DNA from: Spirodela intermedia
Lineage: Eukaryota; Streptophyta; Magnoliopsida; Alismatales; Araceae
Direction of reading: 5' to 3'
Assembly: GCA_902729315.2 (NCBI GenBank)
Contig: LR746268.1
Location: 7,671,501 to 7,735,500 of the forward strand
Length of the DNA stretch: 64,000 nucleotides
The position numbers were made by a program, and so were the translations under genes. The notes under the pieces are model-generated. The model was not told the DNA's origin. It saw only the letters and a program-made list of their open reading frames with translations, and did not search any database. Below, one piece after another: positions 38,357 through 49,754 of the stretch (position 1 is its first letter; each line of letters starts with the position of its first letter).

Positions 38357-39405
38357 CACCCTGCTCAGTCTTCCCCCACTCTCTCTTCCTTTCTCTCTCC
38401 AACTGGTTCAGATACAGGAGGGAGTGCTCGCAGTATTATAGTTGCGTGACCAGAGAGCAAAGACGGGGAAGGAGGGGGGAGGAGAAGGGGACAAAAGCGG
38501 AGCTATCCTAGCGCCCGGAAAAGGAGGTCACGAGACCCGGCTCCGCCGCCCCCACCTCAATCAGTTTCGCTGCCGTGGCGGAGGGGGGGATAAGGGGAGT
38601 TAGTGCCTCTCCCTCTCTCTCTGGTTCCCGGTGTTTCTAACACATCTGGCCGCCCGACACCGTCTCCGACGCTAGAAAGCTCGTTTTGGAGGCAGCTGCA
38701 CCTCACAGGGACACCCCCATCTTCCACCTCTCGGCCGATTAACTCACCATGATTACGGCCTCCTGCAGCAGCTGCCTCAGCAGCTCTCACTGTCACCGTC
38801 CTTCGATTTGATTCCGTGTCATGTGATCCTGGAATAGAGGGTCGTCATCGCCATCATCCCAGGAGCCAGAGAGAGAGAGAGAGGAAAGAGAAGCCTCCTC
38901 TCTCTCTCAATCCAGTCATCATCAAGAGGAATCACTTCACCGCGGTGTGGAGCCATTAAAATAGGAATCCGTCAGAGAAAACAATGGAAAAGTAAATTCG
39001 AGACGACAGACGGAGCGAGGGTCCTCGTGAACAGAGGGGAAGGAGATGAGGGAGAAAGGAGGAGGACGTGCTCCCCTCTTCCCTTCGTATAATTGCACCC
39101 GAGTAATAACGCCGCTGCTGTTTGGCGTGCTGGCAGGTCGGATTCCTTCGCCGGCGGAGCACGCTTGCCGGACGCTGACGACGAGGTTCACTGTACCTTT
39201 CCCCGCCGCCGCATCATCCACCGTCCATCTGACTCTGAAGGAGGCCCACCATCCTCTCTCCGTCCAGCTGCCTTCAATCTGACTTGACAGGTTTCGGGAA
39301 TTGAGACCAAAAAGGCATCAGTAAAAATCCCACCTTTTTCCGGTACGCCAACGAGCCCTGAATTGTCGTCGGATCGCTCATCGGACGGCTAGGATGGGGT
39401 TGCAC

Positions 39406-39549
39406 TACACGTCAGGACACGTGAACGTGCCGGATCCTTCCTTTTCCGGTCAAGCTTTCGGGGATCACGTGCGACAAAGGACTTTTAAGGAAACGGCCGC
39501 CGCATCACGTGATGGGATCTGATACCGTGTGACGGGACACGCGACACGT
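39406..39549. promoter_or_regulatory. G-box/ABRE cluster upstream of the USP gene
   Basis: Three perfect CACGTG palindromes at 39418-39423, 39466-39471 and 39506-39511, plus ACACGTC near 39407, AACGTGC near 39424 and ACACGTT near 39544. CACGTG with an ACGTG core is the binding site of bZIP (ABF/AREB) and bHLH factors. The cluster lies about 1.05 kb upstream of the USP ATG. Confidence 0.55.
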
Positions 39550-40217
39550 TGGCCACTAGGCGAGTTACGGTGTCCAGTCACTCGCGGCCCCCGCCGGACT
39601 CCTCAGGATCGCTGTCGTCTACCAAAAGTCGCAGATCGGGAGGCTTACCAATCGGAGCATCCTAACCCACCCTAAAATGCTAATGGGCCTGTAACCGAGT
39701 CAGTAAGAGAGGAAGTCATCTCTTTAGGCCCATCTAGAGACGATCTAAGTCCTCTTCTCGTACGACGACAAACCCAATTCTCTCTCTCTCTCTCTCTCGA
39801 CCAAACCCAACTCTCTCTCTCCTCCCTCTGTGTTCATATGTATGTATATGGCTCGTTGCAGTTCCTTCTCGGGCAAAACCGACGGCTCGAGAGTATTTTC
39901 GACAAGAGGCGTTAGATCGGGCCTGGGCAGGACTCTAGGAGACCGAGTTCAACTCGGACGCCGTCCTGTCTGAAAGGCCCGATCCCCCAAAGAACTGTTC
40001 ACCGTCCGAGACACAAGTTTTCTTACTGTCGTCGAGGAATACGAAGCAGCAGAAAGCGTAAATATTTCTTGCCAGGGTCGGGAAACCGGAACACTCCAAG
40101 ACTGAGGACATCGAGGAACTCGGAACAGTGAGATGAGTAAACCTACGCACAGTACGCGAACCAAGAAAGGGAAGCAATTACAGTGATCTCAGTGGTTCCA
40201 TAAATCTTCGTAAATAT

Positions 40218-40240
40218 CTGTCTGTCTGTCTGTCTGCCTG

Positions 40241-40279
<39 letters not shown>
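40218..40279. repeat. (TCTG)n-(TC)n compound microsatellite
   Basis: TCTG units followed by a perfect 38-base TC run, 126 bases beyond the AKT2 stop codon and therefore possibly within its 3' UTR. Confidence 0.93.
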
Positions 40280-40281
<2 letters not shown>

Positions 40282-40404
40282 CCCGCCCCCCCGTCCCATG
40301 CAAATAACAAAGTCACGAAATTTATCAATGTTTGTTTGCTCTCTTTGATACAGTAGAGAGACTCTGATCATTTGGCCCTCGTTGACTCATCGGACGCGCT
40401 TAGA

Positions 40405-42596
40405 TTACGACGACGAGTCAGCATCGAGTCGCTGAAGATCTTCAGCATCGACGAGAAAGAGTTTGTCGTTGTCCCTGATAACCTCAAGGGAGTCCACCTC
40501 TGACCCTTCGACGTTCACGATCACTGTTTCTTCCGCTTCAACGCCGAGCTTTTTCCCTGCCAGTAGCCATAGAATTGTTACGTAGAAGCTTCTCTGGGAT
40601 GGAAATGTGTACGACCTAGATGATGAAATATGCCATATCTTGCTTAATCGGTAGATATATCCAAAGTACAGCGTAATGAAGTTAATTGGGCCTAAATAAC
40701 TCCCTCCCTCAGCTTTTTCTACTTTCTCAGATAATGGAATAGCTTGTAAATATAATATTCGGGATTTTTAGAAAAATTAGAGCGTATATATACGTCTATA
40801 GAAAATTATCTGCCTCGTATGTAATTTGCTATCCTATAATGTATACGCCATACACACGAGCTTACCCATGGCGTTCTTGAGCTCTTCAAAACTGCTCGGC
40901 ACGTTTATCAGCTTCCCAGCTCGCCGGCAAGGACTCCTGAACATTGGATGTCCTCTGTAGATGTTCACTCTCGAACAGAGCCCACCACTTCTCTCCCACT
41001 TCTGCTCCATTTCTCGCTTGCCGAGCTCAGAGCTGACCAACTCCCCAGACCTGTCGTCAACTACGTTGATAAGATGCCCTATCTCTCTCTTCTGCATCAT
41101 CTCCTCAAATACCGCTCGGGTCGCTGCTGCCGTCCCGCTGGGAATCCTCCTCCCTCCCTTGGCTCCATTCGAGACCAAGAAACTCACAATTTCGACGTTG
41201 TTCTCTTCCATTGCTTTTTCCAGAGCTGTGAATCCTTCGTGGTCCTTCAGGTCAATGCTCAGCCCATGTTTCAGTAGCTCCTTAATGGCCGATAGGTCGT
41301 TTCTCTTCGCTGCGAGGCATAGAAGGTCACCGCTGGCGGTGGGGTTGGAGAAGCATGCATATTGGTGCAGGATGTTGAATATCTTGTGATGCTTAGCTTT
41401 CAAGGCGGTCCACAGAGGGGTGTTCCCTTCGGCATCTGTAATCACACAGAATTAGGGCATCCACGGAGATCGCAGGAAGATAGATTTCGAGGAAAGACAC
41501 GACCGGCCCACCTTGGATGTTTACGTTGCAGGCATTTCGTAGCAGAACAAGGACGCAGTCCTCGAACCCCTTCGATGCCGCAATATGCTGCATGGGAATA
41601 TCACAAGATATGAGAGCTGTAGACTAGGCATCTCTTTGGAGTGTCATAGCGAGCATACCAACGGTGTTCTTCCCTTGGAGTCGCCGACGTCAGGATCCAT
41701 CCCCGCCTTGAGAAGCTCCTCAAGGAAGCAGCTATTGCCGGTGGCCGCAACCGTCAACAGATTGCACGGTATGCCAGCTTCCTCACCCACACCAGTCTCT
41801 CCTGGAAGAACCCCCTCGAGAGTAAGATCTTGGAGTTCCATTTGTCTCTGGAAGAAGACCGCAATTGACGCGTGAATTCAGAAGACGACAGGTAAAAGGC
41901 GGGGATTCTTCGACTGGTGATTCTACCTGGAGGAAGTTCCTGATGATTACGACGCTGTCTTCGTGCTTGGTTCCCATGGCCTCCACTAGAGTAGCCTGCT
42001 TCAGCCTCAACAGCTGACACAGGGTTCTGGTCCGGAATGTGTGGGCTTGAAGCCTGTTGCAGAGCGCACAGATTTCCCCAAAAATACCTCCGGCGCCCAA
42101 TTTCCCTAGGACCTCTTCCTTCTCTGCCTCCCTGAGTATGATATCAACTTCTCCTGATACCACGACGTAGATGTCTTCCGATGCCTGGTTCTGCGTGATG
42201 ACGTCTTCCCTCGGAGGAACATACTCGGGTTTCATCTTGGCAACCTGAAATAGAGTCGTCAGAAGGGAACATTCATGTTTATTTGTTCGTTAGCCGGTTG
42301 TGGGTTTCTCACCAGGAGCAGGAGGGTCTCTAGGGAGACGCCCTTAAAGAGGTAGACTAGCTTAAGGCTTGGTAGGAAGAGGTGTTGGCAAATGCCTTTG
42401 TATATGGACTCGGGTAGCTGATCCATCAGCTCCTGCTGGTTCAAGTTATCCGCTTTAAACCGGAGGTACATGTAGGTCAGTATCTGATCCCTCAGCCGCC
42501 GACGCAGGCGGTTCCGGCACACGAAGCTCGACGCTGCCCGTACGCTGTCCCTCTGCCACCGGCATTACCAAAACTGAGACAAATTCTCAAAGAAAG

Positions 42597-42649
<53 letters not shown>

Positions 42650-44815
42650 ATACGAATTTCATCGTTCGACGCGTCCCCTCAACGACGAGATTGGTCATGT
42701 TGCCGATCAGATACGAAGTGAAACCCAGGTTAAAGAGCATGTAAAAAATGTTGAAGGCCATCTCTCTAGAGTTGACGGAGTGGAGATCCCCATAGCCCAC
42801 GGTAGTCATGGTGGTCATGGACCAGTAGATGGAGGAGACGTAGCGGATCCGCAGGCTAGACTCCCTGAAGTTGGGAATCGCCGTTCCAATCCACGTCTTT
42901 CCTCCATGAGGGTAGTGATCGGCCAGCATGTAGTAGATGCAACCAGCAAAGTGTACAAGGAGAAGGGTCGCCTGTGAAGAAAAAGTTAAACCCACCCACA
43001 TTTTCAGGGTTTGCAATGAGTCCGTGGTCGTCTGGTTGTCATCATTTTGTCCATATTTAAATATGCTTAAAGGTTTCTCTGGATCGATTGCTGCTCACCA
43101 AGAGGAGCCTTGAACATCTGACGAGGAAATAGCTGTATCTGATGTCTTTTTCCAGCCTGCGAAGCAAACGGGGGAGGAGACGATGAGAGCACGTTCAAAG
43201 GAAGAAGCCAAGCGAGCGAGAATGATTCACCTTGCGAAGAACTCATGCACCTTCCTCAGACGCCAGAGCCTCAGCAGCCCCAAGATGCCGAAGGAGAGGC
43301 CGGTGGTGGTTCTACCAGTGATCAAGTTGCCCAGGAGCTGAAACGGGATCGTTGACGCCAGATCCATCATGAACCACGTCGACAAGTACCTGCAGCAATA
43401 TCATATTCGAACCGATCCCTCGGGAAGGGATGGAAAATCACTACTGCTACGGTGAAGAAACCGAGGAAACCCAGAGATATACTCGACATGCTGCGGGCTA
43501 GTTGGATAGTCGAATGCTTATCAGTTCTAAATTCGGATGGTAACAAGTGACCAAGAGTAGTTTTTTAGGGTTCTCCATTGGCCCTGTTCGTTCCAGATTT
43601 GGATCTCAGACTAGTCCCCAACATCTAGCTTCCGACCAAGCCCCCTACGGAACGAGAGTGGGATACTGATACAGTGAGTCCCGACTACTCTTAAACCCCT
43701 CTCTCTCTCCCTCACTCTCTACAAATATATAGAGGATCTGGCCTGAGACCTAGCTCCATGGGGCTTTACCCAAAATCCCTGTACTTGGGCCGAGTTGCCA
43801 AGATCCGGGTTGACTTCGGGATACGTGGCCAAGCTCGTCCTGGCCTATTATCACCATCCCCGAGATATGATATCCATGTCGGCACGTTTAATTTAAGAAC
43901 AGATTCGGATCCTTTATAGATCGCGCCAGTTCTTTAGATACTGTCCACTGGCCGCGATAGTTTACGTGAAGGGGCCAGTCCGCCCGATGAGGTGGGACTC
44001 CGAGGTTCTTTAAGGTCCACCAGGATTGTTCCAGGTTGAGAGCAACGAGACCAGTAGGAGAAGAGGTTGGACCTGACTGCGATCTTCTTCCGGTCCACGA
44101 TGAGAAGGTGCGTCCTCCGGTCGATGTAGGCCACGAAGAAGGTGAGCCCCATGTCGACGGCGAAGAAGAAGGCGACGACATTATCGGCGATGTAGAGCCC
44201 ACCCTGTTGGGCTGAAGCACCCATGAAGGCGACCTTGAAGGGGTAAACCCAAGCGGAGTACGCCACGAGGAGCACCATAAACGTCTCCCAGCACCTGTCC
44301 CGCGGATCAGGTTGAGCCACAGCCACACATAGAGTCGAGAGTTAGTATTCCGAAGATGCATGAACAAGAACACCCCCATCCCAGGATATTTTTCTCCTCC
44401 GCAGCGTTTGGGCATCGGGAACCGAGAGGGTCGGGAGATCTCTCCTGGTGGGTCGTCAGATCTGTCTGCTCAAATTTACGGCGGTCACTGCGCCAGTCTC
44501 ACCACCGAACAACGACCCAAGAGCGAGAAATGGTGGTTTCACAAGCTTTGGTGAAGCTCTGCAGCCGACTCCACTGCAAACTATTCTATATCTTGAAGGT
44601 AAGGATGAGAGAGAGAGAGAGGGGAGGAACCTGTATCTGGAGTCCATGGGGGAGATGGTCTTTCCTCCAGCATTAGGCTGGGCGAGGTCGTAACTAGAGG
44701 CCCCAAGCGGGGGGAGCACGATCTTCGAAAGGTTGCTGAGGGTGACGGAGTCGGGCTCCTCATCCTCAGGTTTCATCTCGTCGGACAGTTCTGACCTCTG
44801 CTTCATCGCTTCCAT
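40405..44815 (-). CDS. AKT2: Shaker-type potassium channel AKT2 (weakly rectifying, phloem type)
   Basis: A plasma-membrane K+ channel subunit for phloem K+ circulation and loading. Exons are 44631-44815, 44073-44294, 43231-43389, 43099-43156, 42654-42971, 42313-42552, 41927-42244, 41659-41847, 41512-41587, 40866-41435 and 40405-40556, all GT-AG and phase-consistent, giving 828 residues (Arabidopsis AKT2 802). Order: cytosolic N-terminus with [10 protein letters not shown] and [12 protein letters not shown]1-S4 with Arg-rich S4 near 175-189; pore with TVGYGD (GYGD at 267-270); C-linker; cyclic-nucleotide-binding domain (about 395-500); ankyrin repeats (about 530-700); KHA domain (about 757-828, ending [13 protein letters not shown]). 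The N-terminal and pore blocks favour AKT2 over AKT1, KAT or SPIK. The S4 position equal to Arabidopsis K197 is His184; the two AKT2 phosphoserines are retained as S197 and S317. The start at 44815 is the first ATG of the frame. Confidence 0.95.
42601..42645. repeat. (GA)n tract inside AKT2 intron 5
   Basis: A perfect 45-base GA run on the + strand, read as (CT)n in the transcript. It begins about 8 bases after the 5' splice site and fills nearly half of this 101-base intron. Confidence 0.95.
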
Positions 44816-45041
44816 GGCGAGACGAAGGACCCTCCTGCCTCCCCCTGCCAAGCCCTCCTCCAAAGGGGAGCCCAAGTCAGGGAAGCAGATCGAAAAACCA
44901 AGGAGTGGACTGCAGTGCACGACCGACAGTGTTCTTCATTACTCACCCCAACGTTATATTCCTGCCTCAGGAAGTGCCTACCTCTGCCGTCAGACTTTTG
45001 CGAGGCCCATAGAGAGATGTTAACAGGGCCGGCGGTGGGCC

Positions 45042-45077
<36 letters not shown>

Positions 45078-45914
45078 GACAAAGACAGCGCCAAAATTGG
45101 GAGGGGACGGTGGGGAGCGGCCATCAATAGAAGTCCTTTCATACTTAAGTGGCGGCTTATGCTCCTTTCTCTTTAATGACTCTCATCTAAGGCTAGTATA
45201 GGCAAGATGCGACCGCCGCTGGCCTGGTATGGAAGAGTCAACATGACTTAGAAAAAAAATAATCGCCGACAGATACACAGTAATGCCCTGCTGGTTGTGC
45301 CAGAAATTTGTCTAGAAAAAAGCCCGAAAAACAGACTTTTCGCAGGAGTGATTGTGAGAAAAACTGAGGCTTCGAGGGAAAATTTTTGGGCAATAAGGCC
45401 CGACCAAGAACACAGGACGAGGAGGGGGGGGGCATCAATCCTCCTCCATGGGAACCGCCGGGAGATCCCATCGATCTTCCTCAATCTTCCTGTTGATGAC
45501 GAAGACTGGCGACGGTGGTCGGACGTCAAGGGGCACAAGAGGAAACATTTAAGTAGAAAATAAAATCAAACGATTGCTGTAAGTGAGGTGTGAAACTATT
45601 CATCACGCTGCGATCAGATTTCGACCAAAAACCCTGTAGAAGACTGGATCAAGGAGGCAGGCGACTGCCAAATGGACCGAACAAAGGAACGGACGAAGCG
45701 CAAGCAAAGCATGCGGTAAAATAATTTTCTATGTTCTATCTGCGAAAAGAAAATATTTTTTTGATGAAAACCCGAAGGAACAAATCCGGTAAAATATACC
45801 CAACCGGGTTTCATCTTTGGAGAGGTAAAATAAATAAATAAATAAATAAATAAATAAATCGACACCAGTTGGCATGAGGAAAGGGAGGTGGCTCAGGCAA
45901 GAAATGAAGAAAAT
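44816..45914. other. AKT2 upstream region / bystin 3' flank
   Basis: A 1.1-kb spacer; both flanking genes run leftward. It contains a GA run at 45041-45083 that probably lies in the AKT2 leader or core promoter and a (TAAA)n run at 45827-45859 close to the bystin 3' end. No gene was recognised. Confidence 0.75.
45827..45859. repeat. (TAAA)8 microsatellite
   Basis: A perfect tetranucleotide run 56 bases downstream of the bystin stop codon, probably in or next to its 3' UTR. Confidence 0.95.
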
Positions 45915-48900
45915 TTAGCTGCGCGCAACAGGAAATGTCGGGTTAGGAAGCAAAAGGATATCCATGTCCTCTTCCTTCTCCCCGCGGTTGAGGCTGTCCC
46001 TGAGTTCACGCCTAATTTCAGGGGTGACCTGCAGTAAGAGAGCAAATAATCCCAGGTAACCCAAACCATCTGGAAAAAAAATCTGAAACAAAAAGTAGAT
46101 TGGACGATCAAGTAACATACTAAATGATGTTTCTGGTGTTGAAGGAGACGGTCGATGTTATCCTTGTCCTCCCCTGTCAGCTCATTTTTGTACCTGTTCA
46201 AGAAAAGCTCGTCTCATAAGGTGGTGACGGAACAAGAAAATACATACCATTTGATAATCCTTTTAAAAAAAGGATATATAGTAGTCAGAAGGTGAAGGGA
46301 ACTTAGAGAGCATTCTCTCCGATGAATATCTCAGTAAAGTCGGAAACTCCCCATTTTAATCGCCTAGAAGTGAACTGGTGATACTAACAACCTACTGGGC
46401 ATTCACCTTTGCACAAGTGAGAGGAGCGATTGGTGCCATATAACAGGCATGATCCTTTCATCCTCGAGAAACTTCATAAAATGTGCGACAACAGCATCAA
46501 GCACTCTGTAAGGCATTGCATATTTCTTGTCTAGAAACAGCTTGATGAAATAACTGCAAAGAATTAATGAACCGTAGTTTAACATCGGGGAGGTAAAAAT
46601 ATAGTAGCAGAAAAACGAGGCAGATACAGAGGACCATAAGAAAGAATAATTGAATCCGTTACCAATTTGGCGGCCTAAGGACCGCAAAAAAGGCCACCTT
46701 AAAAATGCCAAGTTAAAGACAGTACCTTGTCGTTCCACAGTAGTCCATCTCTGCCAACTTCATCAGTGCGACGCTGTTGGAAACAAGTAAAACAACAAGT
46801 AAAGGCTCGTTGATAAAGATGAAGAAATGCACGCAAAAAATTAAGCACATCTAATGTGAGCACATAAAAGGCATGCTGACTAACCTTGAATGAATGGGAG
46901 GAATTTTGAGCTTCTGAATGATGCTACCAATGATGACAGCTTCGCGAAGTGTGCAAGTTCCAGACTGCAAATCCGGGGGAAAAAACATTAGTGTTCCTTC
47001 CTCTTCTATAAAGAATAGAATACCTTTTTTCTTTTAAAAACTCTCGTGGTATAAATATGTGAAGTTGCATTTCCAAAAAACTGCTCTTAAGCTCCAAAGA
47101 AGGAACTTCCAAAGATTGGTAAAATGAGTTCCGAACTTTGGGTTGTTCTTTTCAGTTAAATCTGATAATACGTCGTTATCAAATACACAGAAGCCTGTCA
47201 TTTAGCAGGGTAAAGCTTCCCTTGCATCATCTAGGGATTAGAGACTGCAATGACACCACAAATGACCAATGAGATATGGACCAAGACACCAGATAGCGGA
47301 GCTACCGTGACTTTGCGTGCACTGTTTTATATGCTTCATTACTTTTGGTCTGTTGTCTGGTTCAACTTTATTTCCTACATCTACAACATCAAGCTTCAGT
47401 ACTTGTGAAAAGTTTCACTGACTGTTGTGGAGTTACTCTAATTTTGCCACATTAGCTTTAACACAAACCCAAGATAAGAATAGCTGAACGGTTGCAATAA
47501 AAGAAGACAAACAATCTGTCCAATCCCAACTTTCCTCGCGGCAATGAGGTGAAACTGAAATTCGAATTTATATATAAACTCCTATGAGGAATCATCATAG
47601 ACATTGAGTAATAAACTTCAAATCCACTAAGGTAGCTACTGGCTACATACCTTGCATAGTGGCAACAAAATACCCTTGAAGAAGGCAGCTGGCTTGTAAA
47701 GGGATTTTTTCAGTGATTGGTATAAAGCAAAGTGAAGCCTTTTGTTTTCTCGAATGTCATTTCTAACACGTGGGAGCAGAACAAGAGCATAAAACCGTTG
47801 GGCCTTTTTGACATTCCTTGAAGCAAACAATCTGGTTGCCTGATACATCGCATTTGGTGTCCATTTTTCTGGTTCTGTCAAGTACAGAACTTCTTCCCAG
47901 AATTCAAATGATGCAATATGCTTAAATGCCTTGGGGATCTTCCCATTTGTATACCTACTTAACACTTTGCCGACCCTGGACATTTATGACCCATGAACAC
48001 GATATTAAAATCAATACATCATTAGACTGAAAAGCAAATGAAAGGAAAGCATTGAAGAGAAAGTATACGCATACCCCTTGTATAAATCTATAATGGACGT
48101 GTCCAACTTGGGTACAGGCCGTTCGTCTGAAACAGAAAGAAGAGCTTCAGTCAATAACTGGACATTATAACAGAAATACGAACGTGTTTCTACAAGATAT
48201 CACCCAAGATACTGAAATTCCACTTAAAATTATTCAACGTAAGATACATGTGGGCGCTTCTTGAAAAAACAATGCAAATTCCCAGAGCTATTCTCCATGA
48301 TCTTCAGACAGACGAATATTGTATGTCAAGGAAATGTTATTCCACTGCATTCCACTAGAACACAATTCAGCATCAAAAAAAGAAAGGGAAAAAGTATGAA
48401 TGATATTTTTAATAAAAAATTGGGTTGTTATACTGTTTTCGTATGCTCCATCGCTCATTTGTGGATTTACAATCTTCATGGTCATTATGATATCGATGAG
48501 CAGCAGCATTTTCTTAGGACGTTGCAGTCATAGTGATTATTATGTTAGGGATAAGCAATGGTAAAACAACGTTTAAGTTAAGAGGCAAGATTCCAAAAAC
48601 CACACAGCGATAATAGAACAAGTGAAGAAATACTTTTATTATAAACACCAGATCCTAAATCACCCATCTGGAGCCTGAGCTGCAGGAGATATGAAGGCAC
48701 AGAAACCCCTAAATTATCTGCCATCCATCATCTTCAGTGTTAAGTCCTCAGTACAGCTGTCGACGGTAAAACAGTTCCTGGAAAAATAATAAACCTAAAA
48801 TGCTACCGTAACTAGGAGAAATAACATCTTTAAACTAAGATACAGTATCCATGCTATGACATTAAAGGTTCCACATAATTGCTGATGCCATAGTAACACA

Positions 48901-49754
48901 CTTTACCATAGCATGGAGTTCGGTAAATTCCTAGTAAGCATGGATACAGTCGGGTAATATCAGGGAAAACCTCTTACAAAGGACAACACAGATACTTTCA
49001 ATGACATATTCGACAATAGGTGCGTGTTAAATGAGTGAACAAGGGAGGAGGCACTATTGAAGGGGGAAAAGCATACCCATCGCGACCTCAGCATCCTTCT
49101 CTCTAATCTTCCGTATAATGACGTCTGCCAGTGTTTGCTGCGGACCAGCATCTTTAGGCATGAATGCTGCCAAAATCCTTTCATCTTCCTCATTTATCTC
49201 CTGCTGCATCTTACACAAATATGAAGCCAATACCCACCGGTAAAACGACGACAATAATTCAAAATCACAACTTTACATGACAAGTATGAGATAAAACTCA
49301 CGGCGTCGCCATCGTACTGACTCTGGGTCTCAGAGAACCCATGAAAATCGTCAATTTCATCTTCGTCGTCGCTGGAGATAGAGGGTTGCACGGATTCGAT
49401 AGAAAGGGGGGGCAGAGTGTTTAGTTTCGCTTCCTCCGCCTTCTCGTCTTCTTCGAGTACTTCCCTCTGCTGTTTCAGAGCCTCATTCAGAATTTTCGCG
49501 CTGAGGGCGGGCGAGATCAACTGCGAGTCAAACAACAGACGAAAGAGTTGAGTTGATCGCTACAGCGGCCACAAAGCGAAACAATGTCGATCGGAGCCGT
49601 CGATGAATGCCTTGTCCTCTTCGTGGTGCTGCTTGGGAGCCCTGCTCCTGGTCTTCGAAACGACACTATCGTTGTCGTCATCGAGCGCCTGACGATGACG
49701 GTCCTTCCGAGGCTTCCGGTCGCCTTCCGACGATTTCCTCTTCTTCCCCGCCAT
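45915..49754 (-). CDS. ENP1: Bystin (ENP1/BYSL), 40S ribosome biogenesis factor
   Basis: A nucleolar factor needed for 18S rRNA processing and pre-40S assembly. Exons are 49611-49754, 49302-49520, 49077-49203 (or from 49077 to 49200), 48075-48126, 47651-47975, 46885-46964, 46726-46773, 46407-46553, 46121-46193 and 45915-46028, phase-consistent throughout, giving 442 residues. The Lys-rich N-terminus [14 protein letters not shown] is followed by an acidic region ([16 protein letters not shown]) and then the conserved bystin core: [106 protein letters not shown] and [15 protein letters not shown]. Intron 1 fits only a GC-AG pair (GACAAG|gc at 49611, CAG ending 49521). Exon 3 begins at a CAGCAG tandem acceptor. 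A telo-box precedes the gene. Confidence 0.94.

Larger units (their letters stand above)
38357..40404. promoter_or_regulatory. USP promoter region and AKT2 3' flank
   Basis: Two kilobases with no recognised gene. A TATA-like element (TATAATAC on the minus strand, about 38433-38440) lies roughly 80 bases upstream of the USP ATG. Further upstream are GA/CT runs (38869-38907), a CACGTG cluster at 39406-39549, a nested hairpin at 39915-39984, and CT/TCTG microsatellites (39780-39798, 40218-40279). Confidence 0.6.

Noticed and set aside
44816-44920. Upstream extension of AKT2 (HCSPLLGFSICF...)
   Set aside because: The frame is open but has no ATG before 44815; the conserved AKT2 N-terminus is consistent with the 44815 start.
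49521-49610. Bystin exon 1 extended through [10 protein letters not shown] to a GT donor
   Set aside because: The GT donors tried (for example at the CATT|GT and CTTT|GT positions) put exon 2 out of frame or hit a stop, while the GC-AG join restores the conserved sequence.
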